Source: an uncultured Lachnospiraceae bacterium
GTDB taxonomy: Bacteria > Bacillota > Clostridia > Lachnospirales > Lachnospiraceae
NCBI GenBank assembly: GCA_910584845.1
Contig: CAJUDH010000012.1
Coordinates: 32,025 to 96,024, forward strand
Length of the DNA: 64,000 nucleotides
Reading direction: 5' to 3'
Part shown: piece by piece, positions 35,566-45,775 of the stretch
Position numbering within the stretch: the stretch's first letter is position 1
Layout of the letters: each line of letters starts with the position of its first letter
The notes under the pieces: model-generated
What the model was told of the DNA's origin: nothing
What the model saw: only the letters and a program-made list of their open reading frames with translations
Databases searched by the model: none
Made by a program: the position numbers and the translations under genes

Positions 35566-36039
35566 TCACCCCGGGCCAATGGAATATAAAAAATGTGGTA
35601 TAGCCCTACCATCAATAACGGAAACCGCTTCTTTGTCTTGAATGGCACCCATTTTCTCATAAAACCCGGCTGCCTGGGGGCTGGTAACAAAATGGATGCC
35701 CGGGATGCCATGGCCCCTGCACCATTCAATTAAATGCGACCACATGCGCTTTCCGTACCCTTTCCCCATATAGCCTGCATCAATATAAAAATATTCCAGC
35801 ACCCAGCACTCCCCCTCCTGCTTTAGCCCCCAGAATGCGATGATTTTTTTATGGGAGACAGCCATATAAACCGGGTTCTTTTTTATAAAGGCAGCGTCAA
35901 TATTAAACTCCTGGTCGAATTTATCCATGAATTTTTTATCGTAGCCCCAGGAGGCTTCCGAACCATAGGCAAGGCGGCGTAAAAAATCTTCCTCCTGTTG
36001 GGTTGCCTGCAAAAAAGTGGCCTTATTATCATTGCCCAT
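35566..36039 (-). CDS. GNAT family N-acetyltransferase
   Basis: 157 residues with the acetyl-CoA binding signature YIDAGYMGKGYGKRMWSHL and following SPQAAGFYEKMGA. It transfers an acetyl group to an unidentified amine. GGAGGG precedes the ATG. It probably forms a pair with the HD hydrolase gene downstream. Confidence 0.85.
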   Translation of the reverse strand: MGNDNKATFLQATQQEEDFLRRLAYGSEASWGYDKKFMDKFDQEFNIDAAFIKKNPVYMAVSHKKIIAFWGLKQEGECWVLEYFYIDAGYMGKGYGKRMWSHLIEWCRGHGIPGIHFVTSPQAAGFYEKMGAIQDKEAVSVIDGRAIPHFLYSIGPG

Positions 36040-36371
36040 TTGTATTCCCTCCGCATGATGCCAAATGTTTCAGACGAAAATATAAGGCTGGAAACACACG
36101 CTAATTTCACTGCCCTTGCGCTATCCTCCGCCTTTTCCTATGTGCCCTCCACTTTACGGGGCACATAAATAAAAGCTTTGATAAAACCCTTCCCATAACC
36201 GGTACCGGCCAGCACCAAAACACAGGGGGCCACTACCAATCCAAAACGGATTCGATCCATAAAATTACATCGTTGATGAAAACGGATGCCATATAAAAGG
36301 CAAATAACCAGCCCTCTTTAACCGGTCCCCTTTCCCCTGCCGGCCTGTATCCTATCATCCTGCCATCTTTT
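36040..36371. other. 332-bp intergenic region with a hairpin and a small frame
   Basis: TATGTGCCC at 36139-36147 pairs with GGGCACATA at 36159-36167 (9-bp stem). The 36138-36260 minus-strand frame overlaps it. No clear promoter was found for the downstream GNAT gene. Confidence 0.5.
36138..36260 (-). CDS. Possible 40-residue hydrophobic peptide
   Basis: Frame of 40 codons starting MDRIRFGLVVAPCVLVLAG and ending RKVEGT. The centre is hydrophobic enough for one membrane helix. There is no good ribosome site, and the frame stays open upstream of the ATG back to a stop 20 codons earlier, so it may be a remnant of a larger membrane protein. The stop codon lies in the base of a 9-bp hairpin. Confidence 0.25.
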   Translation of the reverse strand: MDRIRFGLVVAPCVLVLAGTGYGKGFIKAFIYVPRKVEGT

Positions 36372-37163
36372 TCATAAATTCTTCCCAATCATCACACATC
36401 CGGAAATAATCAGCAGGATAACCACCAGCTTCTTCACTACTTTTTCGTCCAGGGCCCGGCTGCTTTTCATCCCTGCTAATAAACCAGCCAGCATAAAAGG
36501 CATCAGCATAAAGGACTGCTTTAAAGTGGATGCCGTAATAATCCCAAGGACCCCATAAAGGATAATGCGGAATAAATTTTCAGCAATAAATACCGCGCTG
36601 AAATTCGCCTTAAATTCCCCGCTATTTTCCGTAACACGGCCTACATAAGCCGCTAAAAGGGCCCCCACCCCAAATAGGCCAGACAGTACGCCGGCCACCA
36701 GGCCTATGATCCCTAAAACAACTTTAGACCCCTTGCTTTTCTTTTTCTGGTACTCCCTTAGAAGCATTTCTATCCCCAAAAAAACCACCAAAAAACCAAA
36801 CGCTGCCTTCAATGTCTGCGCGTTGGTGTTTTTTAAAAAAAATGCGCCGGGGACACTGCCTGCCAGGACAATAGCCATCAGCGGGATAAATACTTTCGGC
36901 TCCAGGTTCTTGCGTTCCTTCCAGGCAAGGATCAGGTTTGGGGGAAACCCTAGCACCAGTTCCACCGGCGATATATTGACATTGTCGCTTGCAAACCCCA
37001 AGACAGATGTAAATACCAGGGTATTGGCAAACCCGCACAACCCTTTTACAAAAAACGCCCCTATGGCGGCTATGGCCCACAATCCCATCGCTCCTGCCCC
37101 TCCTGTAAGGTTAAACTTAAGCAGCCATATCCTTCCGTCCGGTAAAGCCGCCCAATGCTGCAT
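36372..37163 (-). CDS. TauE/SafE family permease (TSUP)
   Basis: 263 residues with about eight membrane helices in two similar halves (AIGAFFVKGLCGFANTLVF and GLVAGVLSGLFGVGALLAAYVG are the matching family signatures). TSUP members export or import sulfite, sulfonates or other organic anions. The ATG begins 4 bp after the stop of the YunG-like gene. Substrate unknown. Confidence 0.85.
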   Translation of the reverse strand: MQHWAALPDGRIWLLKFNLTGGAGAMGLWAIAAIGAFFVKGLCGFANTLVFTSVLGFASDNVNISPVELVLGFPPNLILAWKERKNLEPKVFIPLMAIVLAGSVPGAFFLKNTNAQTLKAAFGFLVVFLGIEMLLREYQKKKSKGSKVVLGIIGLVAGVLSGLFGVGALLAAYVGRVTENSGEFKANFSAVFIAENLFRIILYGVLGIITASTLKQSFMLMPFMLAGLLAGMKSSRALDEKVVKKLVVILLIISGCVMIGKNL

Positions 37164-37166
37164 ATC

Positions 37167-37607
37167 CTACTTCCCCTTACCGAAACGCCTCCCAAGCTCC
37201 CCCTTCAAGTACAAATACCGCTGCCGTTTCTCTTCTTTTGCAAAATGCGCCTCCCGAAACTGCTCCGGGTTATTTTCATAGTTTAATGGCTCTTCCCCAA
37301 ACTGCTCGCTGGTAAGGTCAAACACGCAATCCCCCACCACATTATAGCAATGGAAATTCCCCCCGGAAAGGGGGATCCCATAAACCTTTCCGCCAAATAT
37401 ATCCTGGGCAAGAAACGCCGTAATCGAACATTGGCCAATGGTCTTGTTGTCCCTGCTCCACTCTCTTTGCAGCCTTGGGGCACAGGTATCTTTACACCAG
37501 ATGCCGGAAAGCGCATCATACAAATCCCGGGGATTTTGGATCCCCTGGTATTCATCGGTTAATGGAGGGACGTCCCCATGGTCCCAACCATAAAATGCAT
37601 ATTCCAT
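37167..37607 (-). CDS. YunG-like protein
   Basis: 146 residues. It contains LYDALSGIWCKDTCAPRLQ, GQCSITAFLAQDIFGGKVYG, HCYNVVGDCVFDLTSEQF: conserved Cys and His residues in an arrangement typical of the YunG family, whose function is unknown; the Cys/His pattern hints at a papain-like fold, which is speculation. The second in-frame ATG has the better ribosome site. It lies between two metabolic genes with 20-bp or smaller gaps. Confidence 0.75.
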   Translation of the reverse strand: MEYAFYGWDHGDVPPLTDEYQGIQNPRDLYDALSGIWCKDTCAPRLQREWSRDNKTIGQCSITAFLAQDIFGGKVYGIPLSGGNFHCYNVVGDCVFDLTSEQFGEEPLNYENNPEQFREAHFAKEEKRQRYLYLKGELGRRFGKGK

Positions 37608-37627
37608 TTTCTTCCCATCCTTTCCTA

Positions 37628-38266
37628 TCATATGGCCGCCCCGTCAGCCCATGTGGCGCCGTCCGGCCCATAAAGGCTGCCCCCGATCCGGCCTTGTACC
37701 TCCGAAAATGCCCTGGGGGCTGGCTGGCCTTTGTTGTGTCCCCCGATATGCTTCTCCAGCCAGGCCATGTTATACCAGCGGCCAAATTTATACCCGCACT
37801 GCCAGAACTCCCCCACCAGCCGGTAGCCCAGATGCCTGTGGAATTCCACGCTGTTGCGCGAAAGGTACGGGTCTTTTTCCTCCCGGGGGCAGGCCACGCA
37901 GGCATTCATATTTAATATCCCCTGGCTTTTCAAAGCCATTTCCAGCATGTCATGTAACTGCCTCCCAATCCCCATTTTCTTCTTATCCTGGGCCACATAG
38001 ATAGAGGTCTCCACCGCCCAGCCATAAGCCGCCCGGCCATGGAAAGCGCCGGCATAGGCATATCCCAAAAGCTCCCCGCCCTTTTCCGCTGCCAGGTAGG
38101 GGTAGCGCCTTAAAACCGTTTCGATCCTCATAGCAAATTCCTCCACGGAAGGGACCTCATATTCAAACGTTATGGCTGTCTTTTCTACATAAGGGGCATA
38201 AATTTTCAATAACCCCCCGGCGTCTTTGGGCGTTGCGATCCGGATCCTTACGTCCTCACTGCCCAT
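37628..38266 (-). CDS. GNAT acetyltransferase, phosphinothricin-acetyltransferase-like
   Basis: 212 residues. The order IRIATPKDAGGLLKIYAPYVEKTAITFEYE at the start (residues 7-36), Trp/Glu-rich ETSIYVAQDKKKMGIGRQLH and LGYRLVGEFWQCGYKFGRWYN is characteristic of PAT/Bar-type N-acetyltransferases, which acetylate amino-acid-like substrates. AGGAGG is 8 nt upstream of the chosen ATG. The C-terminal 35 residues are an extension. It overlaps the amidohydrolase gene by 19 bp. Confidence 0.85.
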   Translation of the reverse strand: MGSEDVRIRIATPKDAGGLLKIYAPYVEKTAITFEYEVPSVEEFAMRIETVLRRYPYLAAEKGGELLGYAYAGAFHGRAAYGWAVETSIYVAQDKKKMGIGRQLHDMLEMALKSQGILNMNACVACPREEKDPYLSRNSVEFHRHLGYRLVGEFWQCGYKFGRWYNMAWLEKHIGGHNKGQPAPRAFSEVQGRIGGSLYGPDGATWADGAAI

Positions 38267-39591
38267 GCCCCATCCTCCTGTCCGCCGCACAATTCCCATA
38301 CAATAGCCGTAAACACTTCAATCCCCTCCACCAGCACCTTCTCGTCAAAATCAAAGGTAGAGGTGTGCTGGGCCGAAGCCATCGGCGTCATGTTACGCAT
38401 ATAAGTGGCTTTCCCACCATGCCCCTGGACCCGGTTCATCATCAGGGAAATGTCCTCGCTTCCCCAGTTTTGGGCGTTTTTGCAGCTGCTGACCTTCAGG
38501 TGGGGAAGCCGGTTTTCTACAATCCCCGCAATCTGTTCCAGGAAATCTTCATCGCTGCGCTGCGACTCTGCGCCCCCCTGAAGCACCATACGGCAGGTGC
38601 ATCCGGCCATCTGGGCCGCACCGTTGCAGACCCGGACCGCCTCTTGGTCCATAAACTGGTTTATCTCTGTCGTCTCCCCACGCACTTCAAACTGGACCAC
38701 AGCATGGTCCGGAACCACATTCCGCCCGGTCCCCCCTTGGAATGTGCCTACATTGACCCGGGAAATCCCGCCGCTGTGCCTGGAAATTGCCGTCAAGTTC
38801 AACACTGCATTGGCAGCCGCCACAATTGCGCTCCGCCCTTTTTCCGGGAACCCTCCCGCGTGGGCCGCCTCCCCATAAAAATGGGCATCATACTTGCTGG
38901 TGGCAAGAGACCCCCAAGTCCCCGGCGTCACGTCCCCATCATCCGGCCCCCCGGCAGGCGCAATGTGGGTCCCCACGAAATAATCCACGTCGTCCAGATG
39001 GCCCTGGGCCACAATGGCCCTGGCCCCTTTTGCCCCTTCTTCCCCTGGCTGGAATATCAACTTGACCGTCCCATGGAGCCGGCCTTTTAATTTCATAAGG
39101 GCTTCCGCCACCCCAAGGCCTATGGCCACATGGCCGTCATGGCCACAGGCATGCATCATGCCCTTGTTTTCTGAAGAAAACCCCTCCCGGAAAGGCCGGT
39201 GGGAATCCTCTTCGTCTTCGATCAAACCCAGCGCGTCGATGTCAAACCGCAGCGCCACCACCGGCCCACGGCCTAGGTGCAAAACCCCCATAACCCCTGT
39301 AAAGCCTTCTTTCATATCCTCAGTCAGGTATTCCTTTGGCGCCCCTTGCTGGATGGCCAGCTCTCCATGGGCTTTCAATACATCCGCCTCGGGAACCCCG
39401 GTCCGGGCTTCCTCCAGGCACAGCCGCCTCCCTGTCACCACCTCATATCCAAGCTCTGTGAGTATTTTGTTTATTATGGCCGAGGTCCTCATCTCCAGCC
39501 ATGCCGTCTCAGCAAACCGGTGAAAATCACGCCTCCTCTCCCGGCTTACCTGATCCAGGCTTTTCGCATATTCCACAATAGGGTTGCCCAT
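38248..39591 (-). CDS. M20 family amidohydrolase, AbgA-like
   Basis: 447 residues. Zinc-dependent peptidase/amidohydrolase of the M20D group. Metal ligands are visible in MMHACGHDGHVAIGLG and FQPGEEGAKGA, with the dimerisation domain HAGGFPEKGRSAIVAAANAV. Length and the N-terminal RRDFHRFAETAWLEMRT resemble AbgA, one subunit of p-aminobenzoyl-glutamate hydrolase; no AbgB is present. GGAGGGG precedes the ATG. It is the first gene of a run through the PAT, YunG-like and TSUP genes. Confidence 0.88.
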   Translation of the reverse strand: MGNPIVEYAKSLDQVSRERRRDFHRFAETAWLEMRTSAIINKILTELGYEVVTGRRLCLEEARTGVPEADVLKAHGELAIQQGAPKEYLTEDMKEGFTGVMGVLHLGRGPVVALRFDIDALGLIEDEEDSHRPFREGFSSENKGMMHACGHDGHVAIGLGVAEALMKLKGRLHGTVKLIFQPGEEGAKGARAIVAQGHLDDVDYFVGTHIAPAGGPDDGDVTPGTWGSLATSKYDAHFYGEAAHAGGFPEKGRSAIVAAANAVLNLTAISRHSGGISRVNVGTFQGGTGRNVVPDHAVVQFEVRGETTEINQFMDQEAVRVCNGAAQMAGCTCRMVLQGGAESQRSDEDFLEQIAGIVENRLPHLKVSSCKNAQNWGSEDISLMMNRVQGHGGKATYMRNMTPMASAQHTSTFDFDEKVLVEGIEVFTAIVWELCGGQEDGAWAVRT

Positions 39592-39763
39592 CCTTCCCCC
39601 TCCGTCCTTTTTCTAGTTTTAGCGTTTACAAAAGTATTGTTTACAAAGGCTGCACAAGGCAGCGGCCTGACGGGAAGCGTCCCGCCCGTCAGATTTTCCA
39701 TGTAATGTTCAGGCTGCCGCTTATGGCGGCAACGCTGGTAACCATCCAATCCACCACCTGCCC

Positions 39764-40078
39764 CTAGTCGTCAAAGGATATGCTGCCCCATGTGCCAAGG
39801 CGGCCTAAGATCTGGCTGGCGAAATCCAGAATGGATCGGCTGATACGGCCAAGCTTGTAGACGATGGTTTTCGTTATCAGGCCTTTTTTAATATCCCGCA
39901 CCAGCCCTTGAAATTTCGGGCGGCCTATGTTCTTGCCGCTGTATCCTCTGTCCGTGTATTCCCTGCAACTACCGCCTTTCCATTCGTATTTGCAAAATTC
40001 AATCCGGCTTCCAATGGAAATTCTGCCCTTTTTGTCTGCCGATTGCCTTGCATCGGTTACCCCTATCCGGTTATTCAT
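39764..40078 (-). pseudogene. Serine recombinase, N-terminal fragment
   Basis: 104 codons. The resolvase domain is recognisable from CREYTDRGYSGKNIGRPKFQ and VYKLGRISRSILDFA, but the catalytic N-terminal motif (Y-x-R-x-S) is degraded to TDARQS and the frame stops about 400 residues short of a large serine recombinase. It still has a ribosome site (AAAGGGCGG) and a promoter. It marks the edge of the decayed island. Confidence 0.75.
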
Positions 40079-40120
40079 TTGCCGCCCTTTCTAAAAAGAA
40101 ACGGGGACGCTGACAACCCT

Positions 40121-40149
40121 ATTATACCGCCGGCAGCCCTGTAAATCAA
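40121..40149 (-). promoter_or_regulatory. Promoter of the recombinase fragment
   Basis: -35 TTGATT (40144-40149), a 17-bp spacer and -10 TATAAT (40121-40126) on the minus strand, about 45 bp from the fragment start. Confidence 0.6.
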
Positions 40150-40423
40150 TGATGTGGCTGGAAAAACTTACTCTGGCCGGTATCAACATCCGGGCCGCTG
40201 GCGTACTGCCCCTTTTCCGACCAGCCTGTGTTTTTCCCGCGACAGGTATTGACAGGGCCTTTCTTTCCTGTAGCCCCGCCGTTTTTCTTTTGGCTGCCCC
40301 ACTCCCCGAATCGTTCCCTGCCCCATTCCTGTGGTGTGTCTCGGCGTTAGCTGCCCCTTGGTTTCGGGATATTTCGTCTCGCAAAGCTAGTAATGCCTTG
40401 TTTTTCAGCAATTCTGTGAGTTT
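40150..40423. other. Degenerate region between two recombinase fragments
   Basis: Frames are open over part of this stretch on the minus strand, but composition is GC-rich and repetitive (Lys/Arg/Gly/Ala), with no family match I can defend. Confidence 0.4.
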
Positions 40424-41578
40424 TCATTGTATCAATTTCGTTGTTGCGATGTTCATGGGAACAACGATTTTGATACAAACTAACGATGAACACGGGATAC
40501 TTATAAAAATGCACACGGTGCATATCGTTATGATATACCGTGTGCATTTTGATGTGAAGTGATATCCTGACTGCCGGAAAAGATTGTTGCGCATTCCATG
40601 CCCATTACACTTCCATTCCTCCGCGGAACGTAAAGCGGATGTCTTTTTTGAGTAAACTGTCACGTACTCGATCAGACTGCTCCATATCCCCTCGTCAAAA
40701 GAATCATATACGCCATCCATCTTCTCCATCGTTGCAATAAAGTCCCAGAATTGCGCCGCCTGCGCCTGTTTGTCGGCAATTTTTCCGGCCACCTCATCAT
40801 GACGCACCTTGGTTTCTTCATATTGAATAAGCAGGCTATCGTACTGCCTCTGGTATTCCCCCTGATCCATGGCTGTACTTGCATTTTCTGCTATGATTTT
40901 CCCCGTCATTCCCGCCAACACTTCCATCTCGGATTCCAGTTCCTCCCGTTCTCTTTCAAGAAAAAACAGTGTAGTATATTTCAAACTAGTCAATCCTTTA
41001 TTAATATAAGATTCAGATATCAAACCAATATTTTTCCAATTCATCGTTCCTGAATATACATAAAACACGCGATAAGCTTTGCCTTCTTCTTCATATCGAA
41101 GATATCCATATGGGAACGTTTCCTGTAGCATACACATTATAAATTCTTCCCGGATATTTTCTCCTACAATTACTTCCTGTGACCGAAGAATAATAACTTT
41201 CCCCTGACTGTCAAACTTTACTGCGGCTACTAATTTATCCAAATAGTTTCTTTTTAAGCCGATGCGAATGTAACCAATAGGTTTATAGGTTTGTAAATCC
41301 CTAACTTGTTTTATTAGCTGAATTGTATCATCTGTCTGTTCCTGCAGAATAAGACTCCACTTTCCTTTTGCTTCATAGGCTTTCCTGAAAAGTTCTTCTC
41401 CCCCTGGAATCTCCTGTATGGGTTCAATGTTTCCCCTTTTATCATTTAATACCTTCTGTACTGTAGGAGTATAGGCAATCATCTCCACCTTATTAATATT
41501 CTGTTCCATAAAATGATCTATGGAATTAGAAAACTACTCTACGGTTTCAGAGGCTTGCTCCAGAATCTTTTTCAACAT
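40424..41578 (-). pseudogene. Chimera: histidine-kinase sensor fragment joined to recombinase C-terminus
   Basis: The N-terminal part (codons before about 40960) resembles the extracellular Cache-like domain of YesM-type sensor kinases (LQTYKPIGYIRIGLKRNYLD). It extends upstream in frame to 41578 but is interrupted by TAG at 41534-41536. From about 40960 the frame changes to a serine-recombinase C-terminus (ENASTAMDQGEYQRQYDSL, WSSLIEYVTVYSKK), then to unrelated codons. The kinase was probably broken by an inserted element that later decayed. Confidence 0.7.
40510..40547. repeat. Inverted repeat with 2-nt bulge
   Basis: ATGCACACGGT-GC-ATATC and GATATACCGTGTGCAT form a 16-bp stem with a short loop inside the recombinase debris. 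On the minus strand it is followed by TTTTTATAAG, so it can act as a terminator. Confidence 0.6.
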
Positions 41579-41738
41579 AGAACCTGGCATTTTCGGCGTT
41601 GCTTTATGGCGCCTGGCTCTAAAATGGCTCCCCTGCTGTGTCAGATTTTATTACTGCTTCTAAGAGAGGTCGCTCTGTATCCTGAGAATTCATGTTTACC
41701 CATCGTTTCATGGTGATTTTTTCCATGCTCCATTCAAT

Positions 41739-43079
41739 TCACACATGGTCAAAAAATGCCATTTCTGGATATCTCCATTCCATCATCAGTGTATGTTCAG
41801 ACTCCCAGTATGCACATGCAGAAATCTGGATTCTATCCATCTCATATTGATGATGCAGATATCCCCCTGTCATAGAGGTCATTCCGTGAATCCAACAATT
41901 GAGTCCTGCTTTTACTTCATGGTATCCACGACCATCTTTCATTGCAAAAATAATTTCTTTTTCTAAAAAAGTAAGTGCTATCTCTGTAATGCCATCAACT
42001 TCCTGCACAGGAATAAACTCATATTTTTTCCATACAGGAGGTATTCGTAGTCCCTTCGATGTATGCTTCCCCTCCAGCGTCATGCACATCCTTTTACGAT
42101 GTAGAACTTCCCACATCTGCATATCCTTACATGGTACTTTTTCCATCTGCTGCTGTAACTTCCATGGGGAAATTACCTGCTGATGCAGAATTTTACAGAA
42201 TATATTTTTATCATCGGCTGTTGTCATAGCGACCACCATGTCCATCTCGGGAACTACAATACATGCCTGTCCGAACATCCCCATAGAAGCCCAAAGATCC
42301 TCCCTGTGTTCCCAATGATAATTATACTCTATTCCATCCGGCCTTGCTCCCACCTGGTCAATATATCCCAGTGACCGCCGAATCCATGTTTCTTATAATA
42401 ACTGTTTTCCTTCCCATTTTCCACCATTTAGATACAATAACCCTATGCATGCCATATCTTCCACGGTCAAACTTACCCCATTGCCGCCGGAACAAATTCC
42501 TTCTGGGCTAAGCATCCATGTAAAATCACTCATCCCAATGGCTTCTGTAATGTTTTCCCTAAGGTACTCCTTACACGTTTTTCCTGTCACCCGCTGTACA
42601 ATTGCCGAGAGTACATAACTGTTTTCGCTGGAATACCTATAAATTTTTCCGGGCTCCTCGGTAAATGGAGCCTGAAAATAGGAGTCCAGCCAGCTGCTCT
42701 TTAAAGGCCGCCACTCATTTCCAATACTTCTTTGCTGTCCACTCCGCATTGTAAGCAGATTTTTAACCGTGACAGTCCGCAGATATTCGTTTGCACCTTG
42801 TGCATATTCTGGCAAATATCGCAAAATAGGTGCATCCAAATCGATCAGTCTATTGCTATATGCAAGTCCCAATGCCATGTTCGTTAAACATTTTGTAAAC
42901 GAATGCATGATATGCGGAATTTCTTTTGCATATGGTGCATTATATGCTTCAAAAATAACTTTTCCATGTACGATAAACAAAATTCCATGGATTTCACTAC
43001 CCGTTTTCTCCGCTTCATTCAAAAAGTTAATAAGAAATTCTGAAGAAATTCCTTCCTTTTCCGGATTCGAATATTCCAA
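41739..43079 (-). pseudogene. Serine hydrolase (beta-lactamase fold) with one in-frame stop
   Basis: Two open parts in the same frame are separated only by TAA at 42393-42395 and together give about 446 residues. The first part has the class C-like SxxK motif (HSFTKCLTNMALG) and the Tyr motif region (YRYSSENSYVLSA), the second the C-terminal half (QVGARPDGIEYNYHW). The family includes penicillin-binding-like esterases and D-aminopeptidases. Everything else looks intact, so inactivation is recent, or the stop is read through. Confidence 0.8.
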
Positions 43080-43089
43080 ATTTTTTTAA

Positions 43090-43372
43090 TCGTTGAGTCT
43101 CCTTAATTGAAATCAAAAGAATGGAAAAACTAACGGTAAAATTCCTACACAACAGATAAAGCAGATAATTACCAAAGGCCAGCCAAATTTTCAAAATCTG
43201 TAAATTTTAAATGTGTAAATATCATTAATGCCTGATTTGTTCCAGACGCAATCGGGGTCAAATAAGAACAGTTTGCTTTTAAACTGTTTCCTCTTGAGCT
43301 GGATACAGTTTCCGCGTATACCAGAAAATGTTCAAAATGTCCTGTCTTTACAACAATACATTCGATTATCAA
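43090..43372 (-). pseudogene. SLC13/DASS-type permease, C-terminal remnant
   Basis: ANCSYLTPIASGTNQALM resembles the second substrate-binding loop of divalent-anion symporters, followed by KFTDFENLAG and, after a frame change, the hydrophobic LVIICFICCVGILPLVFPFF. It stands directly upstream of the serine hydrolase and was probably its operon partner. Confidence 0.5.
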
Positions 43373-43480
43373 TGTACAAATTTATACAACAAAAAATTGG
43401 AGCCTTTTAATACCCTAATCATTTCATTCTTGTTACGCCAAAAATGATAGCATGAGAATACTTTTCTAAACATTTTTCTC

Positions 43481-44623
43481 TCATAATCTCGACTTGTATA
43501 CTCTTTGCCCGTCAAGTGTTCTTCCATCAACATACAAAGGCCCATAACTCCGATATCCCAATCGTTCATAAATCCATTTCCCCAGGCCACTGTCATCAAA
43601 CACCTTCCACATCCAGGTCTGCTGCGGAATTTCTTCATGGGTTGCAAAATAATACCAACATCCGTCAATCCCCTGCCAGCCCGACAGCATAATCCCTGTT
43701 TTCCGGTTAAGGAAATATATCTTCCCATCCTGGCTGTCCTCATGCCAGCCTTTCACCAGCTTCCCAAGGCTTCCATCGGATACCTCATGGCAATAATACC
43801 AGATTCTCTCTTCTGCTTTATACCATCCATAGGTCATCACCCCATTTTTATCAAAATGAAGCCAGCTATATTTTTCCTCTTCCTGAGAGTAAGGATTGTA
43901 GACATAAATCCAGCCATCTTTTGCATAGGCTCCATTGTTTCCTCGATATTTCCATATATGATTTTCCTGATCAACCAGCTCCAAGTTACCCGTTGATGCC
44001 GTTCCGCTTTCCTGAGGGGGATGAATATAAATAGATAGAATCGGTACGGGAGGTTCCCCTGCGGGAAGTACCCGATGTATGTGTGATATGTTGCGGTTTT
44101 TCCTTATCCCATGGGGTTTCACTGGAAAAATCAGGGGTAATGCTGTCATACTGGATAGCTTCCCCATATACGCTGACAGTCACACTTGCCCTTTCTTCTT
44201 TTTGCCCCTGCTTTGTTTATCCAAAGCGGCTGCATTGGGAATGGTAATCCCGTCTATAACCAGATAATCGGTATAGGCTTCGGCCTTCTTTGTATAATAA
44301 AAATACCCTCCCCTCTTTACCCACCCATCCTGGAGGCGCAAATCCTTATCGGTAAATTCACGGCCAATATTTTTTCCTGACAGTTCAAATTTCACCCCTA
44401 TCCAGGCTGGCCCCAGTTTATTTTTTAAAGTAAGCCGATAACCAGCCACTTCATCCGGCCTAAAATAATCTTTTTCTTCCACTATCGCTTCCAATTCCAC
44501 GATTACCTGTTTCGTAGAACTTTCTTCAGCAAATGCCGGAAAACAGAAAGCCAGGATTGACAGGAGGGGGAGCAGGAAACATAAGCATTTGTTCTTTATG
44601 TCGAAAAAACACTCTTGATACAT
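43481..44623 (-). pseudogene. Secreted cell-wall-binding-repeat protein with two frameshifts
   Basis: Begins with a signal peptide (FLLPLLSILAFCFPAFAEES) and a beta-rich domain. The frame then shifts near 44198-44204 (C-AAA-AAG) into a segment starting SVTVSVYGEAIQYD and shifts again between 44000 and 44170. The C-terminal part carries choline-binding-type repeats (GWYKAEERIWYY, GWQGIDGCWYYFA). Surface protein that bound the cell wall before decay. Confidence 0.7.
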
Positions 44624-44689
44624 ACCAATTTACGACAATGCACAATTCATTTGACAGTCCCAAACCAGGGGAACTTCATGGAAAAAATG

Positions 44690-45045
44690 CCCCTTATATA
44701 CGCGCCGTTTTCAATCTAGAGGATTATCTGAAAAAGCAGGGGAAATAAAACGATGGATTGAAGAATATCAAAAATTAGAACCCATCATTCGCACAGAAGA
44801 CATAGTATGCTCATATATATGAAATCCCGCCTTGACAAACTTCCTGATATTCAACCACAGGAACTTATGTTAATGAAAATGCCCAATCCTGAAGAATATC
44901 GATTCATTCACGATTTACAGTTACTTTATCCTGAAAAATCAGATTTTTACGATATAACTCCACAAAATCTACATTACCTGATTATAAAATTAAAGTCGGA
45001 AGGTTTTTTTGAAAAAAGAACTAGAAAAAGAAAAGAGGAATAAAC
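44690..45045 (+). pseudogene. Unidentified plus-strand gene remnant
   Basis: Two frames join near 44815: one ending IEEYQKLEPIIRTEDIVCSY and one starting MKSRLDKLPDIQPQELMLMK and ending in a basic tail (KRTRKRKEE). The shift and lack of a start suggest decay. No family recognised. Confidence 0.35.
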
Positions 45046-45099
45046 CTAATGCCCAAAGCAACGTTAGCAGAAATTAAACATCTTTTTCATAAAAACAAA

Positions 45100-45775
45100 A
45101 AACGAACAAAACATTTCGGCAAAAAATAGTTTAGAGCTAACAAAAATATCATCAGAAGAATATAGTTCGTCTTCCAATCTTTGTTTTGTTCTCTTCCAGG
45201 CCGAAAGCCATCCATATCGCCAGAATTACGAAAAAATGTTAATGAAATTCGAAAGAGTATTTACAATAAAAGAACTTTAACAACAGTTTAATCTTTCCGC
45301 CTCACCCCTTTACTACTGGGCAAAAAAGCATAACTATCAGGCAAAGAACGGAAATATATCTTCGTCCATTTCTAATGAATTACAAGAGAAACTTTTAAAC
45401 TAGATCAACACAATGAATATGGTAGAACTGGCAAAAAAAATAATATTCCTTATCATACACTCTATTATTGGTTAAAAAGACAAGGACTTATAGCAAAAAA
45501 GTCATCCGAATTTCCTATTCATATCCAGCAGGAACTCCGTAAAAAATGCCAGTATTCCTCTCTGAAAGATTTAGCCTATGAATACGGTTTATCTGAACAG
45601 ACCATGTGCTCCCGCCTGAAAAATATCGGATGTTTCCCTGATGGAAAAGGCAGTTTTTTCGTTGTAAATGACTTGATTGATAAAAAATTATATCCTGCTT
45701 TTCTAAATAATTTCCCGACTGCATATAACAGCAATCGGGAAATATTATTATTCATTATTGACCCAATTTATTAAC
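45100..45775 (+). pseudogene. Decayed helix-turn-helix repeat protein
   Basis: Read across several stops and shifts, this stretch gives three helix-turn-helix-like units: IKELQQQFNLSASPLYYWAKK, LAKKNNIPYHTLYYWLKRQG (after a frame change) and LAYEYGLSEQTMCSRLKNIG. The repeated design suggests a DNA-binding protein of a mobile element. It overlaps the 3' end of the Rpn gene on the other strand by about 20 bp. Confidence 0.45.

Noticed and set aside
38233..39090. 285-codon plus-strand frame opposite the amidohydrolase
   Set aside because: Shadow of the AbgA-like gene; His/Pro-rich nonsense composition.
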